Source: Pseudonocardia kujensis
Lineage (GTDB): Bacteria; Actinomycetota; Actinomycetes; Mycobacteriales; Pseudonocardiaceae
DNA: 64,000 nt
Assembly (NCBI RefSeq): GCF_021283305.1
Contig: NZ_JAJSOK010000014.1
Span: 62,001-126,000 of the forward strand
Direction: 5' to 3'
Position numbers and translations under genes: made by a program. The notes below the pieces were generated by a model. That model saw only the letters and a program-made list of their open reading frames with translations, ran no database searches and had not been told where the DNA came from. Positions 41,699-49,931 of the stretch are shown piece by piece (position 1 is the stretch's first letter; every line of letters begins with the position of its first letter).

Positions 41699-42339
41699 CC
41701 GTGGCCGCGCACCGTGCGCACCAGGCCGCGGTGCCGACCGAGCTTGGCGCGGATCGCGCGGATGTGGCAGTCGACGGCGCGCGGGCCCGTCCCGTCGGTC
41801 CAGCCGTCGCACTCGCTCACCAGCTGCGCACGGGTCAGCGGCCGCCCGGCGTGCAGGAGCAGAACCTTGAGCAGCTCGAACTCGTGGTGGGTCAGCGCGA
41901 GCGGGGCGCCGTCCACGGTCACCGACCAGGCGTGGACGTCGAGGACGAAGGGCCCCACGGCCAGGACCGCCGCCGCGGCCGGTCCGGGTTCGACCACGCG
42001 GCGCCGTCCGGCCAGCCGTAGCCGGGCGTCGATCTCCGCGGGTCCGGCCGAGGCCAGCACGAGCTGCACCACGGCGCAGTCCTCGTCGATCTGCGACGCG
42101 ACCAGTTCCTCGATCACCCCGATCACCGGGATCCCGCGGGCGGTCGCGACCAGCCCCCGGCTCAGCTCGCAGGCCGCGAAGGGCTGTGTGCGGCCGTCGA
42201 CGAGGACCACGTCGCACCACCCGGCCGACAGGAACTCCTGGACCGACGGCCGGCAGGCGCGCACCGGGTGCGGCAGCAGGTCGAGCCCGGGGAGGACGGC
42301 GCGCACGTCGGGATCGGAGGTGAGGACCAGAATCTGCAC
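41635..42339 (-). CDS. GlnR-like orphan response regulator 2
   Basis: 234 aa, ATG at 42339. Same design as its convergent neighbour: LVLTSDPDVRAVLPGLDLL, CDVVLVDGRTQP (Asp48), LVLASAGPAEIDARLRLAG, then winged helix LALTHHEFELLKVLLLHAGR and AVDCHIRAIRAKLGRHRG. The two proteins probably arose by duplication and inversion and now overlap by 64 bp at their 3' ends. It may regulate nitrogen or carbon genes; the true housekeeping glnR may be elsewhere. Confidence 0.82.
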   Translation of the reverse strand: MQILVLTSDPDVRAVLPGLDLLPHPVRACRPSVQEFLSAGWCDVVLVDGRTQPFAACELSRGLVATARGIPVIGVIEELVASQIDEDCAVVQLVLASAGPAEIDARLRLAGRRRVVEPGPAAAAVLAVGPFVLDVHAWSVTVDGAPLALTHHEFELLKVLLLHAGRPLTRAQLVSECDGWTDGTGPRAVDCHIRAIRAKLGRHRGLVRTVRGHGYVLPRLPPGASEAGHPAGTT

Positions 42340-42819
42340 GGATTTCGCTCCCCGGAATGCGCCCCGACGGATGTGGAACGACTAGAACCACCCGCGCCAT
42401 GATTCGCACAAGCGGCCCGATGTGACCATTTCGTCAACACCTTCTCACGGCACGCGAAATCGGTTCGTGAACACCTCGCCCGGCTGGCACTGGCCTGCGA
42501 AGACATTGTGCGGCAGAGTATGCCCGAGCATCGCCCCGGATCGACGTGCGGAACCACCACATTTCTCAGCCTCCTCACGCGTTCCGGGGTCCGCCCGTGA
42601 GCAGTCCGAAACGTCGCGGAAACGGCGCGCCCCGATCGGGTGAATCGAGGGCGATTAACCCCGGCGTAACTGCAGCCCCACCGAACGCAACGGTTCGACT
42701 GGTTCGCTCTGCAACAGCCGAGGACGACACGGGCTCCCCGCTCCCGCGTCCGGAACCCCGATCCCGGTCGTCGGTCGGACCTCGGTTCGTTCCCCACACG
42801 AAGTCCAAAGGAGACAGAC
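42340..42819. other. 480-bp divergent promoter region
   Basis: Lies between GlnR-like 2 and the secreted 114-aa protein. It is slightly richer in A/T than its surroundings (ATTTCGTCAACACCTTCTC and similar patches) and should hold both promoters. I found no canonical GlnR box (paired GTNAC-N6-GAAAC) and no convincing small gene. Confidence 0.4.
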
Positions 42820-43164
42820 ATGTCCCAGAGCGTTCTGCGTCGCGCCGGGAAGGCCGGTGTGGTGGTCGCCGGTGGCGTCATGGCCCTCTCGGCGGTCGCC
42901 GCCGGCACCGCGTTCGCCGACGAGGGCCACTCGGGGCCGGAGAAGGAGGTGGGCGGGTTCTCCCCGACGACCCCGATCGACGGCGTCGTCGCGCACTGGA
43001 TGATGTACCACTACGAGAAGGACTTCACCCAGGAGCCGCAGGCGATCCTCGCCGACCCCGCCGGCTACGCCGCGATCCACCAGCACATGGCCGAGATGAT
43101 GCTCGGCCTCGCGCCGCTGCCCGCGGACCCCGACCCGATGCCGCACGGCACGCACGGCGCGTGA
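42820..43164 (+). CDS. small secreted protein of unknown function
   Basis: 114 aa, ATG at 42820 with AAAGGAGA 7-8 bp upstream, an excellent ribosome site. Signal peptide: MSQSVLRRAGKAG, a hydrophobic stretch, then TAFA-DE as cleavage site (residues 33/34). The mature 80 residues are acidic and His/Met-rich (WMMYHYEKDF, IHQHMAEMMLGL, DPMPHGTHG). No cysteine. I do not recognise the family. The strong translation signal and own terminator suggest high expression; metal binding is possible from composition. Confidence 0.75.
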   Translation: MSQSVLRRAGKAGVVVAGGVMALSAVAAGTAFADEGHSGPEKEVGGFSPTTPIDGVVAHWMMYHYEKDFTQEPQAILADPAGYAAIHQHMAEMMLGLAPLPADPDPMPHGTHGA

Positions 43165-43196
43165 TCGCCCCCACCCCTCGGGGCTGATCCACCACC

Positions 43197-43225
43197 GGCC
43201 GCCCCGCGTGCGTCGCGGGGCGGCC
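43197..43225 (+). terminator. 12-bp stem terminator-like hairpin
   Basis: GGCCGCCCCGCG / TGCGT / CGCGGGGCGGCC, a perfect 12-bp stem 32 bp after the secreted protein stop and 41 bp before the next gene. There is no T run, as is common in actinobacteria. It separates the secreted gene from the biosynthetic operon. Confidence 0.75.
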
Positions 43226-43266
43226 CGGCCCCTTCCGATCCGATCCCCTCGATCCCGGAGAGCCGC

Positions 43267-43872
43267 ATGACCTCCACCCTGAACGACGCCCTCGTCCTCG
43301 ACCCGGCCGCCCAGGGCCTGCTGTTCCGCGACGCGCGGACCGCGGCCGCGTTCACCAACGAGCCGGTCGGCGACGAGGTCCTCCGCGCCGTCCACGACCT
43401 CGTGCGCGCCGCCCCCACGTCCATGAACTGCTCCCCGCTGCGAGTGTTCGCGCTGCGCAGCGGCAGCGCGCGGGCCCGGCTGCTGCCGCACATGGCCGAG
43501 GGCAACCGGGACAAGACGGCCGCGGCCCCGCTGGTGCTGCTCCTCGCGGCCGACCACGCCTTCACCGCGCACATGCCGACGCTGTTCCCCTTCGTCGACG
43601 CCGACGCCTACTTCGCCGATCCCGCGATGCGAGCCGCGACCGCCGAGTACAACACCGCCCTGCAGGTCGCCTACCTGATCCTCGGGCTGCGCGCCGCGGG
43701 CCTGGGCGTCGGCCCGATGGCCGGCTTCGACCGCGAGGGCGTCGACGCCGAGTTCTTCCCCGAGGGCCGGCTGCGCGCCTCCCTGGTGCTGATCGCCGGG
43801 CGCCCGGCGGGCGAGAGCCCCTACCCGCGGCTGCCGCGACCGGACTTCGACCAGGTCGTCGCCTTCCTCTGA
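43267..43872 (+). CDS. nitroreductase-family protein (RutE/malonic semialdehyde reductase-like)
   Basis: 201 aa, ATG at 43267 after GGAGAG. FMN-binding nitroreductase fold: LFRDARTAAAFTNEPV, VRAAPTSMNCSPLRVFAL (phosphate-binding part), LQVAYLILGLRAAGLGVGPMAGF. RutE-type members reduce malonic semialdehyde, but the rest of the rut pathway is missing; here it opens a four-gene operon with a monooxygenase, isochorismate synthase and methyltransferase. It more likely reduces or oxidises a biosynthetic intermediate or supplies reduced FMN. Spacing to the next gene is 27 bp. Confidence 0.82.
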   Translation: MTSTLNDALVLDPAAQGLLFRDARTAAAFTNEPVGDEVLRAVHDLVRAAPTSMNCSPLRVFALRSGSARARLLPHMAEGNRDKTAAAPLVLLLAADHAFTAHMPTLFPFVDADAYFADPAMRAATAEYNTALQVAYLILGLRAAGLGVGPMAGFDREGVDAEFFPEGRLRASLVLIAGRPAGESPYPRLPRPDFDQVVAFL

Positions 43873-43899
43873 GCCCGGCCCGCCCGACGAGGAGGAACC

Positions 43900-45117
43900 G
43901 TGAGCACGACCACCCTGCCGGTCGACACGCCGAGCGACCCGGTCGAACCGATCGACCCCGTCGCCGGCGCCGCGGCCGTCGCCCCGCTGCTCGCCGAGCA
44001 GCGCCCGCTCGGTGAGTCCCGGCGCAGGCTGACCGACGCCACGGTCGCCGCGCTCGCCGACGCCGGCCAGCTGCGCACCTGGGTCCCGCGCCGGTTCGGC
44101 GGGCTGGAGACCGACACGCCGTCGGTGATCGACGCGACCGCGCGGATCTCCGCGGCCGATCCGGCTGCCGGGTGGGTCACCATGATCCTGTCCTGCGCGG
44201 ACTTCCTGGTCGGGATGCTGGAGCAGCGCGCCCAGCAGGAGGTCTGGTCCTCGGGCCCGGACACCTCGGTGTGCGCGGTGTTCAACCCCAGCTCCACCAG
44301 CGAGCGGGTGCCGGGCGGCTGGCGGGTCCGGGGGCGGTGGATGCCCGCCTCCGGCTGCCGGCACGCGAGCTGGGCGCTGCTCGGCGTCCCGCTGGCCGAC
44401 GACCCCAAGGCCGCAGGCGCGACCACCCGCGCCAGCGTGCTGATCCCGATGAGCGAGCTGACCGTCACGGCCAGCTGGAACGCCATCGGCATGCGCGCCA
44501 CCGGCAGCGACACCCTCGAGACCGCCGACGCGTTCGTCCCCCAGCACCGGGTGCTGCGGCTCGCGCCGGCCCTCGAGGGTCGGTCCCCCGGCTCCTACGG
44601 CGCCTCCTGGCGGCACCGCTCGCCGCTGATGCCGACGCTGTCGGTCCACATGATGGCCGTCTACCTGGGCATGGCCGCCTCGGCGCTCGACGTCGTGCTC
44701 GCCGCCGCCGGGAGCAAGCCCCTCACCTTCACCACCTACTCCCGCGCCGCCGAGTCCGGCGGCGTGCAGACCGCCGTCGCGAAGGCCGCGCTGACGATCG
44801 ACGCGATGTGGGCGCTGGCCCACCACGCCGCCCGCGAGGTCGACTGGTGGGCCCGCACCGGCACCCGCCCCTCGACGGCGGACCGGGCGCGGGTCCGCGG
44901 CTGGACCGGGCACGTCGCCGCCCAGTGCCGCGAGGCCGTCGACCAGCTCGTCAGCTGCTACGGCGCCTCGGCCTTCGCCGAGACCAACCCCTTGCAGGCC
45001 ACCGTCCGCGACATGCACGCCGCCAGCCGGCACGCGGTGGCCAACCCGATCACCGGCACCGAGATCTACGGCCGCGCGCTGCTCGGCGTGGAGCCGTCGA
45101 TCGCCACGCTCATCTGA
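43900..45117 (+). CDS. acyl-CoA-dehydrogenase-fold flavin monooxygenase (group D)
   Basis: 405 aa, GTG at 43900 with GAGGAGGAA upstream. ACAD-type fold with LRTWVPRRFGGLETD, ISAADPAAGWVTMILSCADF, GWRVRGRWMPASGCRHASW, GMRATGSDTLET and the C-terminal HAASRHAVANPITGTEIYGRALLG. The catalytic base of true acyl-CoA dehydrogenases is not seen. This is the pattern of FMNH2/FADH2-dependent hydroxylases of the HpaB/HsaA/DszC class, used in antibiotic and aromatic tailoring. The nitroreductase encoded just upstream may supply reduced flavin. Confidence 0.83.
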   Translation: MSTTTLPVDTPSDPVEPIDPVAGAAAVAPLLAEQRPLGESRRRLTDATVAALADAGQLRTWVPRRFGGLETDTPSVIDATARISAADPAAGWVTMILSCADFLVGMLEQRAQQEVWSSGPDTSVCAVFNPSSTSERVPGGWRVRGRWMPASGCRHASWALLGVPLADDPKAAGATTRASVLIPMSELTVTASWNAIGMRATGSDTLETADAFVPQHRVLRLAPALEGRSPGSYGASWRHRSPLMPTLSVHMMAVYLGMAASALDVVLAAAGSKPLTFTTYSRAAESGGVQTAVAKAALTIDAMWALAHHAAREVDWWARTGTRPSTADRARVRGWTGHVAAQCREAVDQLVSCYGASAFAETNPLQATVRDMHAASRHAVANPITGTEIYGRALLGVEPSIATLI

Positions 45118-45127
45118 GGAGTCCCTC

Positions 45128-46513
45128 GTGACCACCGAGAGCGCCCTGACCGCCACCGACGCGGCCCTGGGCTCGCGGGACCTGGCCGCCCGCGACCGGT
45201 CCGCGGTCCCGCGCGCCCGCACCGTCCCGGCCGGCCTGCGCGCCACCACCCGCGAGATCGCGGACCCGGGTGACCTGGTCGGACTACTGCCCGCCGCCGC
45301 CGACGCCCTGTCCTGGGTCCGCGGCGGCGAGGGACTCGTGGCCTGGGGTCGCACGACGACCCTGGAGACCGGCGGCCCCGGCCGCTTCGTCGACGCCGAG
45401 GCCGTGTGGCGGGCCCTCGCCGCCCGGATCGAGGTCGACGACGAGGTGGGCCTGCCGGGCACCGGACCCGTCGCCTTCGCGTCGTTCGCCTTCGGCGACG
45501 GGCCACTGGGGCGGACCCGCACCGGAGGTGGCCAGCGCTCCGTGCTCGTCGTCCCCCGTGTCGTCGTCGGACGGCGCGGTGGCCGGTGCTGGATCACCGA
45601 GCTGGGCCCCGTGGCCGGCCACCCCGCCCTCGTGGGCGACGTGCCCGCAGACCCGGCCCGGCTCGGCCCGGACGACCGTCCCGCGCCGGTCCGCCGGCCG
45701 GGCCCCGCGCACTGGACGGCGGGGGCGATGTCCGCCGCCGCCTACCGCGACGCGGTCGCCGAGGCCGTCGCGCGGATGTCCGGCGGCCCGCTCGAGAAGG
45801 TCGTGCTCGCCCGGGACGTGGTGGCCCGCTTCGGCCGGCCCGTCGATCCCCGGTTCCTGGTCCGGGCGCTCGCCGAGGGCAACCCCCGGTGCTGGACCTA
45901 CTCGGTCGACGGGCTCGTCGGCGCCACCCCGGAGCTGCTGCTCCGCCGGTGCGGCGCGGTCGTCGAGTCCCGGGTGCTGGCCGGTACGACCTGGCCGGGC
46001 ACCGAGGGCACCGACGAGCAGGTGCTGGCCGCGGAGAAGTACCGCGAGGAGCACCGGTTCGCCGTCGAGTCGCTGTGCCGGACCCTCGGCCCCTCGTGCA
46101 CCCGCATGGAGCTCGACGGGCCGCACCTGCTGCGGCTGCCGACCGTCACCCACCTGTCCACGGACGTCCGCGGCCGTCTCGACCCGCGCCACGACCCGTC
46201 GGTGCTGGCCCTCGCGGGCGCGGTGCACCCGACCGCCGCGGTGGGCGGCACCCCGCCCGCCCTCGCGGCCGCGACGATCGCCGAGCTGGAGGGCCGGGTC
46301 GGGCTGCGGCGCGGCCGCTACGCCGGTCCGGTCGGCTGGGTCGACGCGCACGGCGACGGCGAGCTCGGCATCGCCCTGCGCTGCGCCCAGCTCTCCGGCC
46401 GCACGGCCCGGCTCTTCGCCGGCTGCGGTGTCGTCGCCGACTCCGACCCCGATCTCGAGCTCGCCGAGACCGCCGCCAAGCTCCGCGCCGTCACCGAGGC
46501 GCTCGGCTCCTGA
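45128..46513 (+). CDS. isochorismate synthase
   Basis: 461 aa, GTG at 45128, GAGGAG overlapping the previous stop. The chorismate-binding domain is intact: PLEKVVLARDV (catalytic Lys), WTYSVDGLVGATPELLLRR, LAGTTWPG, EKYREEHRFAVESL, HLSTDVRGRLD, HPTAAVGGTPP and RGRYAGPVGWVDAHGDGELGIALR. It isomerises chorismate to isochorismate (EntC/MenF/DhbC class). No isochorismatase, lyase or dehydrogenase for catecholate or salicylate is in the operon. menD, which consumes isochorismate, is 5.3 kb downstream on the other strand, so it could serve menaquinone or a pathway metabolite; the operon partners favour the latter. Confidence 0.9.
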   Translation: MTTESALTATDAALGSRDLAARDRSAVPRARTVPAGLRATTREIADPGDLVGLLPAAADALSWVRGGEGLVAWGRTTTLETGGPGRFVDAEAVWRALAARIEVDDEVGLPGTGPVAFASFAFGDGPLGRTRTGGGQRSVLVVPRVVVGRRGGRCWITELGPVAGHPALVGDVPADPARLGPDDRPAPVRRPGPAHWTAGAMSAAAYRDAVAEAVARMSGGPLEKVVLARDVVARFGRPVDPRFLVRALAEGNPRCWTYSVDGLVGATPELLLRRCGAVVESRVLAGTTWPGTEGTDEQVLAAEKYREEHRFAVESLCRTLGPSCTRMELDGPHLLRLPTVTHLSTDVRGRLDPRHDPSVLALAGAVHPTAAVGGTPPALAAATIAELEGRVGLRRGRYAGPVGWVDAHGDGELGIALRCAQLSGRTARLFAGCGVVADSDPDLELAETAAKLRAVTEALGS

Positions 46514-46554
46514 GCCGTTCCCGAGCTCGTTCCCGATCCACCGGAGGTCCGTCC

Positions 46555-47673
46555 GTGACAGCCACTGCCGACCCGGGCCTCGGCACGCCCGGGCGTCCCG
46601 CGCCCGCCCACGCACCGCGCTCGGTGCTGGCGACCGTGCACCAGGCCTTCCTGGCCCGTGCGCTCTACACCGTCGTCGAGCTCGGCGTGGTCGACGAGCT
46701 GGCCCACGGCCCGCGCAGCTGCGCCGAGCTGGCCGGCGTGCTGGGCGTGGCGGCCGGGCCGCTGCACCAGGTCGTGCGCGGGACCGCGAGCGCGGGACTC
46801 CTGCGCTCGCTCGGCGGCACCGGGTCCGACGAGGTCTTCGCGCTCACCGACACCGGGGAGATGCTGTTGCCGGGGCACCCGAGCGCCACGCGCGACCTCG
46901 TGCTGATGATGCAGGGCCCCACCGTCCTCGGCTGCCTCGAGGCGCTCCCCGACCGCGTGCGCAGCGGTCGCACCGGCCCCGAGGTCGCGCACGGCCGCAC
47001 CTGGTTCGAGAACCTGCGCGCCGACGCCGCGCTGGCCGCCTCCTTCGACCGGATGATGGTCGCGATCCACGGCGGCGAGTACGGCGCCGTGGCGGCGGCG
47101 TACGACCTCGGCTGGGCCCGGACCGTGGTCGACGTCGGCGGCGGGACCGGCGGCCTGACCGTCGCCCTGCTGGAGGCCAACGCCCACCTGCACGGGGTGG
47201 TGTACGACCTGCCCGACGTCGCCGCCCGGGCCGAGCGGACCCTGCGGCGGTCCGGGCTCGCCCACCGGGCCGAGGTCCGCGGCGGCAGTTTCTTCGACCG
47301 CGTGCCCGGCGGGGCCGACGCCTACCTGCTCTCCTACGTCCTGCACGACTGGACCGACGCGGACTGCGACCGGATCCTGCGGACCGTCGCCGCCGCCATG
47401 AGCACGGGCTCGCGCCTGCTGGTCGTCGAGAACGTGCTGCCCGCCGGGGACGAGCCACACCCCGGACGGACCCTGGACCTGCTCATGGCCACCCTCACCC
47501 ACGGCCGCGAACGCACCGAGGAGGAGTACCGGCGGCTGCTCGCCCGAGCCGGCCTGCGGCTGCGACGGGTGGTGCCCACGGCGTCCCCGGTCAGCGTCCT
47601 GGAGGCCGTGGTGGACCCCGTCGTCGAGACGCCCGCGGCGCCCGATCCGGAACCGGGGCCGGGCGGGCACTGA
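46555..47673 (+). CDS. SAM-dependent O-methyltransferase (acetylserotonin/carminomycin type)
   Basis: 372 aa, GTG at 46555 with CCGGAGG upstream. N-terminal winged-helix dimerisation domain (VVELGVVDELAHGPRSCAELA) followed by the methyltransferase domain: VVDVGGGTGGLTVALL (SAM site), VVYDLPDVAARAE, YLLSYVLHDWTDADCDRIL with the catalytic His, and LLVVENVLP. It methylates a hydroxyl on a small aromatic or quinone substrate. As the last gene of the isochorismate operon it is the likely tailoring enzyme. A strong terminator follows. Confidence 0.9.
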   Translation: MTATADPGLGTPGRPAPAHAPRSVLATVHQAFLARALYTVVELGVVDELAHGPRSCAELAGVLGVAAGPLHQVVRGTASAGLLRSLGGTGSDEVFALTDTGEMLLPGHPSATRDLVLMMQGPTVLGCLEALPDRVRSGRTGPEVAHGRTWFENLRADAALAASFDRMMVAIHGGEYGAVAAAYDLGWARTVVDVGGGTGGLTVALLEANAHLHGVVYDLPDVAARAERTLRRSGLAHRAEVRGGSFFDRVPGGADAYLLSYVLHDWTDADCDRILRTVAAAMSTGSRLLVVENVLPAGDEPHPGRTLDLLMATLTHGRERTEEEYRRLLARAGLRLRRVVPTASPVSVLEAVVDPVVETPAAPDPEPGPGGH

Positions 47674-47707
47674 GCTGCAGGACACGAGGACCGATCGGGG
47701 GATCGGG

Positions 47708-47737
47708 CGGGGCGGGAGCGGCGGCGCTCCCGCCCCG
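47708..47737. terminator. 13-bp stem terminator between convergent genes
   Basis: CGGGGCGGGAGCG / GCGG / CGCTCCCGCCCCG, perfect 13-bp stem, followed by TTCTG. It lies in the 81-bp gap between the methyltransferase and the MFS gene. Its right half is part of the 25-bp sequence repeated at 51732. Confidence 0.85.
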
Positions 47738-47746
47738 TTCTGCACG
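47722..47746 (+). repeat. 25-bp direct repeat, left copy
   Basis: Identical to 51732-51756 over 25 bases (begins CGGCGCTCCCGCC and ends GTTCTGCACG). The left copy is the right arm of the terminator. The two copies enclose exactly the MFS gene and the split phosphotransferase genes. Confidence 0.9.
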
Positions 47747-47754
47747 CCGGCAGG

Positions 47755-49125
47755 TCAGGAGCCGTTCTGCGCTCGGGCTCGCTTCGGTGCCGACCGGCCG
47801 GGGAGAACGGCTGCGCAGGCCAGGCTGACGACCAGCGCCGCGGCGAACAGCACGAGGACGGTCCGATGCTCACCGAGGACGACGGACCGGTCGTCGGCGA
47901 GGTCGACCAGGCGCCCGAGTGCGGCGACGCCGACGATCCCGCCGAGGTAGCGCATCGTCGACCCGATCCCGGCCGCGGCACCACTGTGGTCGCGGGGCAC
48001 GGCTGCCAGTGAAGCGGCCTGCGCGGCGGGGGTGGCCAGGCCGACCCCGAGACCGAGCAGCGCGAGCGGGAGCACCAGCTGTCGAAGTGCCGACAGGTCC
48101 CCTGTCACCAGCAGACCCACAGCGGCGAGAGTGACCACGACCCCGCCGACCGCCATCGGCCGCGGCCCGACGAGATCGGTGAGCCGCCCTGCGGCCAGGG
48201 ACGCGACGGTCACCGTGGCCGTCATCGCGACGAGGAGCCGGCCGATGCCCGCGGAGTCGACCGCGAGCAGGACCCCGAGCACCTGCGGCAGCTCGAACAG
48301 CAGCGTGTACGTCACCAGGTTCTGCAGCGCGACCAGCAACGAGCCCGCGGTGAACGGCAGCGACCTGAACAGCCCGAAGGCCACCACCGGGTCGGCGGCC
48401 CGGCGCTCCCACCACACGAAGGCCCCGAGAAGCGCGGCGCACGCGGCCAGGAGGACGGCGGTGAGCGTGCCGGTGGCCTCCAACCCGAGGACCAGCGCGG
48501 CCAGTGTCGCCGTGAGCAGGATGCTGCCGAGCACGTCGAACGGCAGGCCGTTCTGCGGTTCCGCCTCCCGCCCCCGACCCGTGGCCGCCAGCACCGCCAC
48601 GATCCCGAGCACGGGCAGGTTGACGGCGAAGATGCTGGGCCAGCCGAAGGCACCCACGAGCTCTCCGCCGACCACCGGGCCGACGCCCGCCGCGAGCGAC
48701 ATGATGGCCCCGAACAGGCCGAAGGCGCGGCCGCGCCGCTCCGCGGGCAGCTCGATCCGCAGCAGCGCCACCGTCGCCGGCACGATCGCGGCGCCCCCGG
48801 CAGCCATCAGCACCCGGGCCACCGCGAGCACGCCGAGGGCTCCGGCGACCATTCCGAGCACGGCACCGGCTGCCATCAGCACCTCGCCGAGGGCGAGGAC
48901 CCTGCGGTGGCCGAGGCGGTCGCCGAGCTTGCCGCCCGGACTCTGCAGGACGATCGCGGCCACGAGATAGCTCGCCACGACGGCCTGCGCGACCGTCCCG
49001 GACGGGCGGGCGAACTCACGGGCCATGTCGGGCAGGGCCACCGCGATCATGGTCGAGTTGAGCGGCAGCAGCGAGGAGGCGAGCAGGGCCGCGCCGAGCG
49101 ACCGCCTGGCCGAGGGTTCAGCCAC
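47755..49125 (-). CDS. MFS drug/metabolite exporter
   Basis: 456 aa from GTG at 49125, which overlaps the stop of the ATP-grasp gene by 8 bp. Fourteen or so hydrophobic segments; LPLNSTMIAVALPDMAREF in TM1, GGKLGDRLGHRRVLALGEV (motif A) after TM2, and AGVGPVVGGELVGAFGWPSIFAVNLP (motif C, drug antiporters) place it in the DHA2 proton-antiporter group. It is the last gene of the block with the split phosphotransferase, so it probably exports the product of the neighbouring operon or gives resistance to it. Confidence 0.88.
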   Translation of the reverse strand: MAEPSARRSLGAALLASSLLPLNSTMIAVALPDMAREFARPSGTVAQAVVASYLVAAIVLQSPGGKLGDRLGHRRVLALGEVLMAAGAVLGMVAGALGVLAVARVLMAAGGAAIVPATVALLRIELPAERRGRAFGLFGAIMSLAAGVGPVVGGELVGAFGWPSIFAVNLPVLGIVAVLAATGRGREAEPQNGLPFDVLGSILLTATLAALVLGLEATGTLTAVLLAACAALLGAFVWWERRAADPVVAFGLFRSLPFTAGSLLVALQNLVTYTLLFELPQVLGVLLAVDSAGIGRLLVAMTATVTVASLAAGRLTDLVGPRPMAVGGVVVTLAAVGLLVTGDLSALRQLVLPLALLGLGVGLATPAAQAASLAAVPRDHSGAAAGIGSTMRYLGGIVGVAALGRLVDLADDRSVVLGEHRTVLVLFAAALVVSLACAAVLPGRSAPKRARAQNGS

Positions 49126-49924
49126 CGGTGATCGGCCGCCGCTGCAGGAGGAAGACGGCGCCGCCGGAGAAGGCGAACTCGATGTCGTGCTCCGCGACGC
49201 CGTAGACCGCGTCGCACGCCTCGGCGAGTGCGTGCAGCGCGGCGAGCTGCGTGGCGTCCAGGCAGAGCGTGTGCACCGCCGCTCCGGTGACCACGAGCTC
49301 CTCGGTGCCTGCCGGGCCGACGCGCAGCGCCACGTCCTTCTCCCCGGCCGTGCGCTCGAGCAGCCGACCCCGGGAGTCGAGTCGGTACCGGTCCGGGACG
49401 ACCAGCCCGGCCACGACGGCCTCACCGAGGCCCCAGCTCGCCTCGATGACCCGCTCCGCGGCGCCGGTGACCGGGTTGCGGGTGAACAGCACACCGGCCG
49501 TCTCCGCCGGCACGAGTTCCTGGATCACCACACCCATCCGGCAGGGGCCGAGGCCGAGCCGGCCGCGGTAGGCGCGGGCGCCCACCGCGTCACCGGAGGC
49601 GTACACGCTCCGGACGGCGGCGACCACGGCCTCGGGCCGGCACACGCCGAGGACGGTGCCGTGCGCGCCCGCGAAGCTGGCCGCGCCCGAGTCCTCTCCC
49701 ACGGCACTGGACCGGACCGCGCACGGGACGCCGTCCGCGCACGCGTCACGCAGTGCCGCCACGACCTCGGCGTCCCCGCGCACCACCGCCTGAACGGCGT
49801 CGACGGACAGCGCGAACCCGGCCGGCACGGGAAGCCCGGCTCGCGCGGCCGCCCCGAGCGCGACCGCCTTGCCGCCGAACTCGGCCTGGTCCGTGGTCTC
49901 GGCGAGCGGCGTCAACCGGAACAT
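49118..49924 (-). CDS. PEP-synthase/PPDK ATP-binding domain protein (split phosphotransferase, ATP-grasp half)
   Basis: 268 aa, ATG at 49924 after GGTGAGGG. FGGKAVALGAAARAGLPVPAGFAL, CAVRSSAVGEDSGAASFAGAHGTVLGV, ETAGVLFTRNPVTG and EASWGLGEAVVAG are the PPDK_N/rifampin-phosphotransferase ATP-binding motifs, ending with the typical DIEFAFSGGAVFLLQRRPI. Fused rifampin phosphotransferases and PEP synthases continue into a central and a His domain; here the protein stops, and these parts are on the gene 7 bp upstream. The two proteins must cooperate to move phosphate from ATP through the His to an acceptor. Confidence 0.86.
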   Translation of the reverse strand: MFRLTPLAETTDQAEFGGKAVALGAAARAGLPVPAGFALSVDAVQAVVRGDAEVVAALRDACADGVPCAVRSSAVGEDSGAASFAGAHGTVLGVCRPEAVVAAVRSVYASGDAVGARAYRGRLGLGPCRMGVVIQELVPAETAGVLFTRNPVTGAAERVIEASWGLGEAVVAGLVVPDRYRLDSRGRLLERTAGEKDVALRVGPAGTEELVVTGAAVHTLCLDATQLAALHALAEACDAVYGVAEHDIEFAFSGGAVFLLQRRPITGG

Positions 49925-49931
49925 GCCGCCC

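Noticed and set aside
42655-42700. Possible GlnR box upstream of the secreted protein (GTAAC ... GAACG)
   Set aside because: Spacing between half-sites is 12 rather than 6 and the second half-site deviates from GAAAC.
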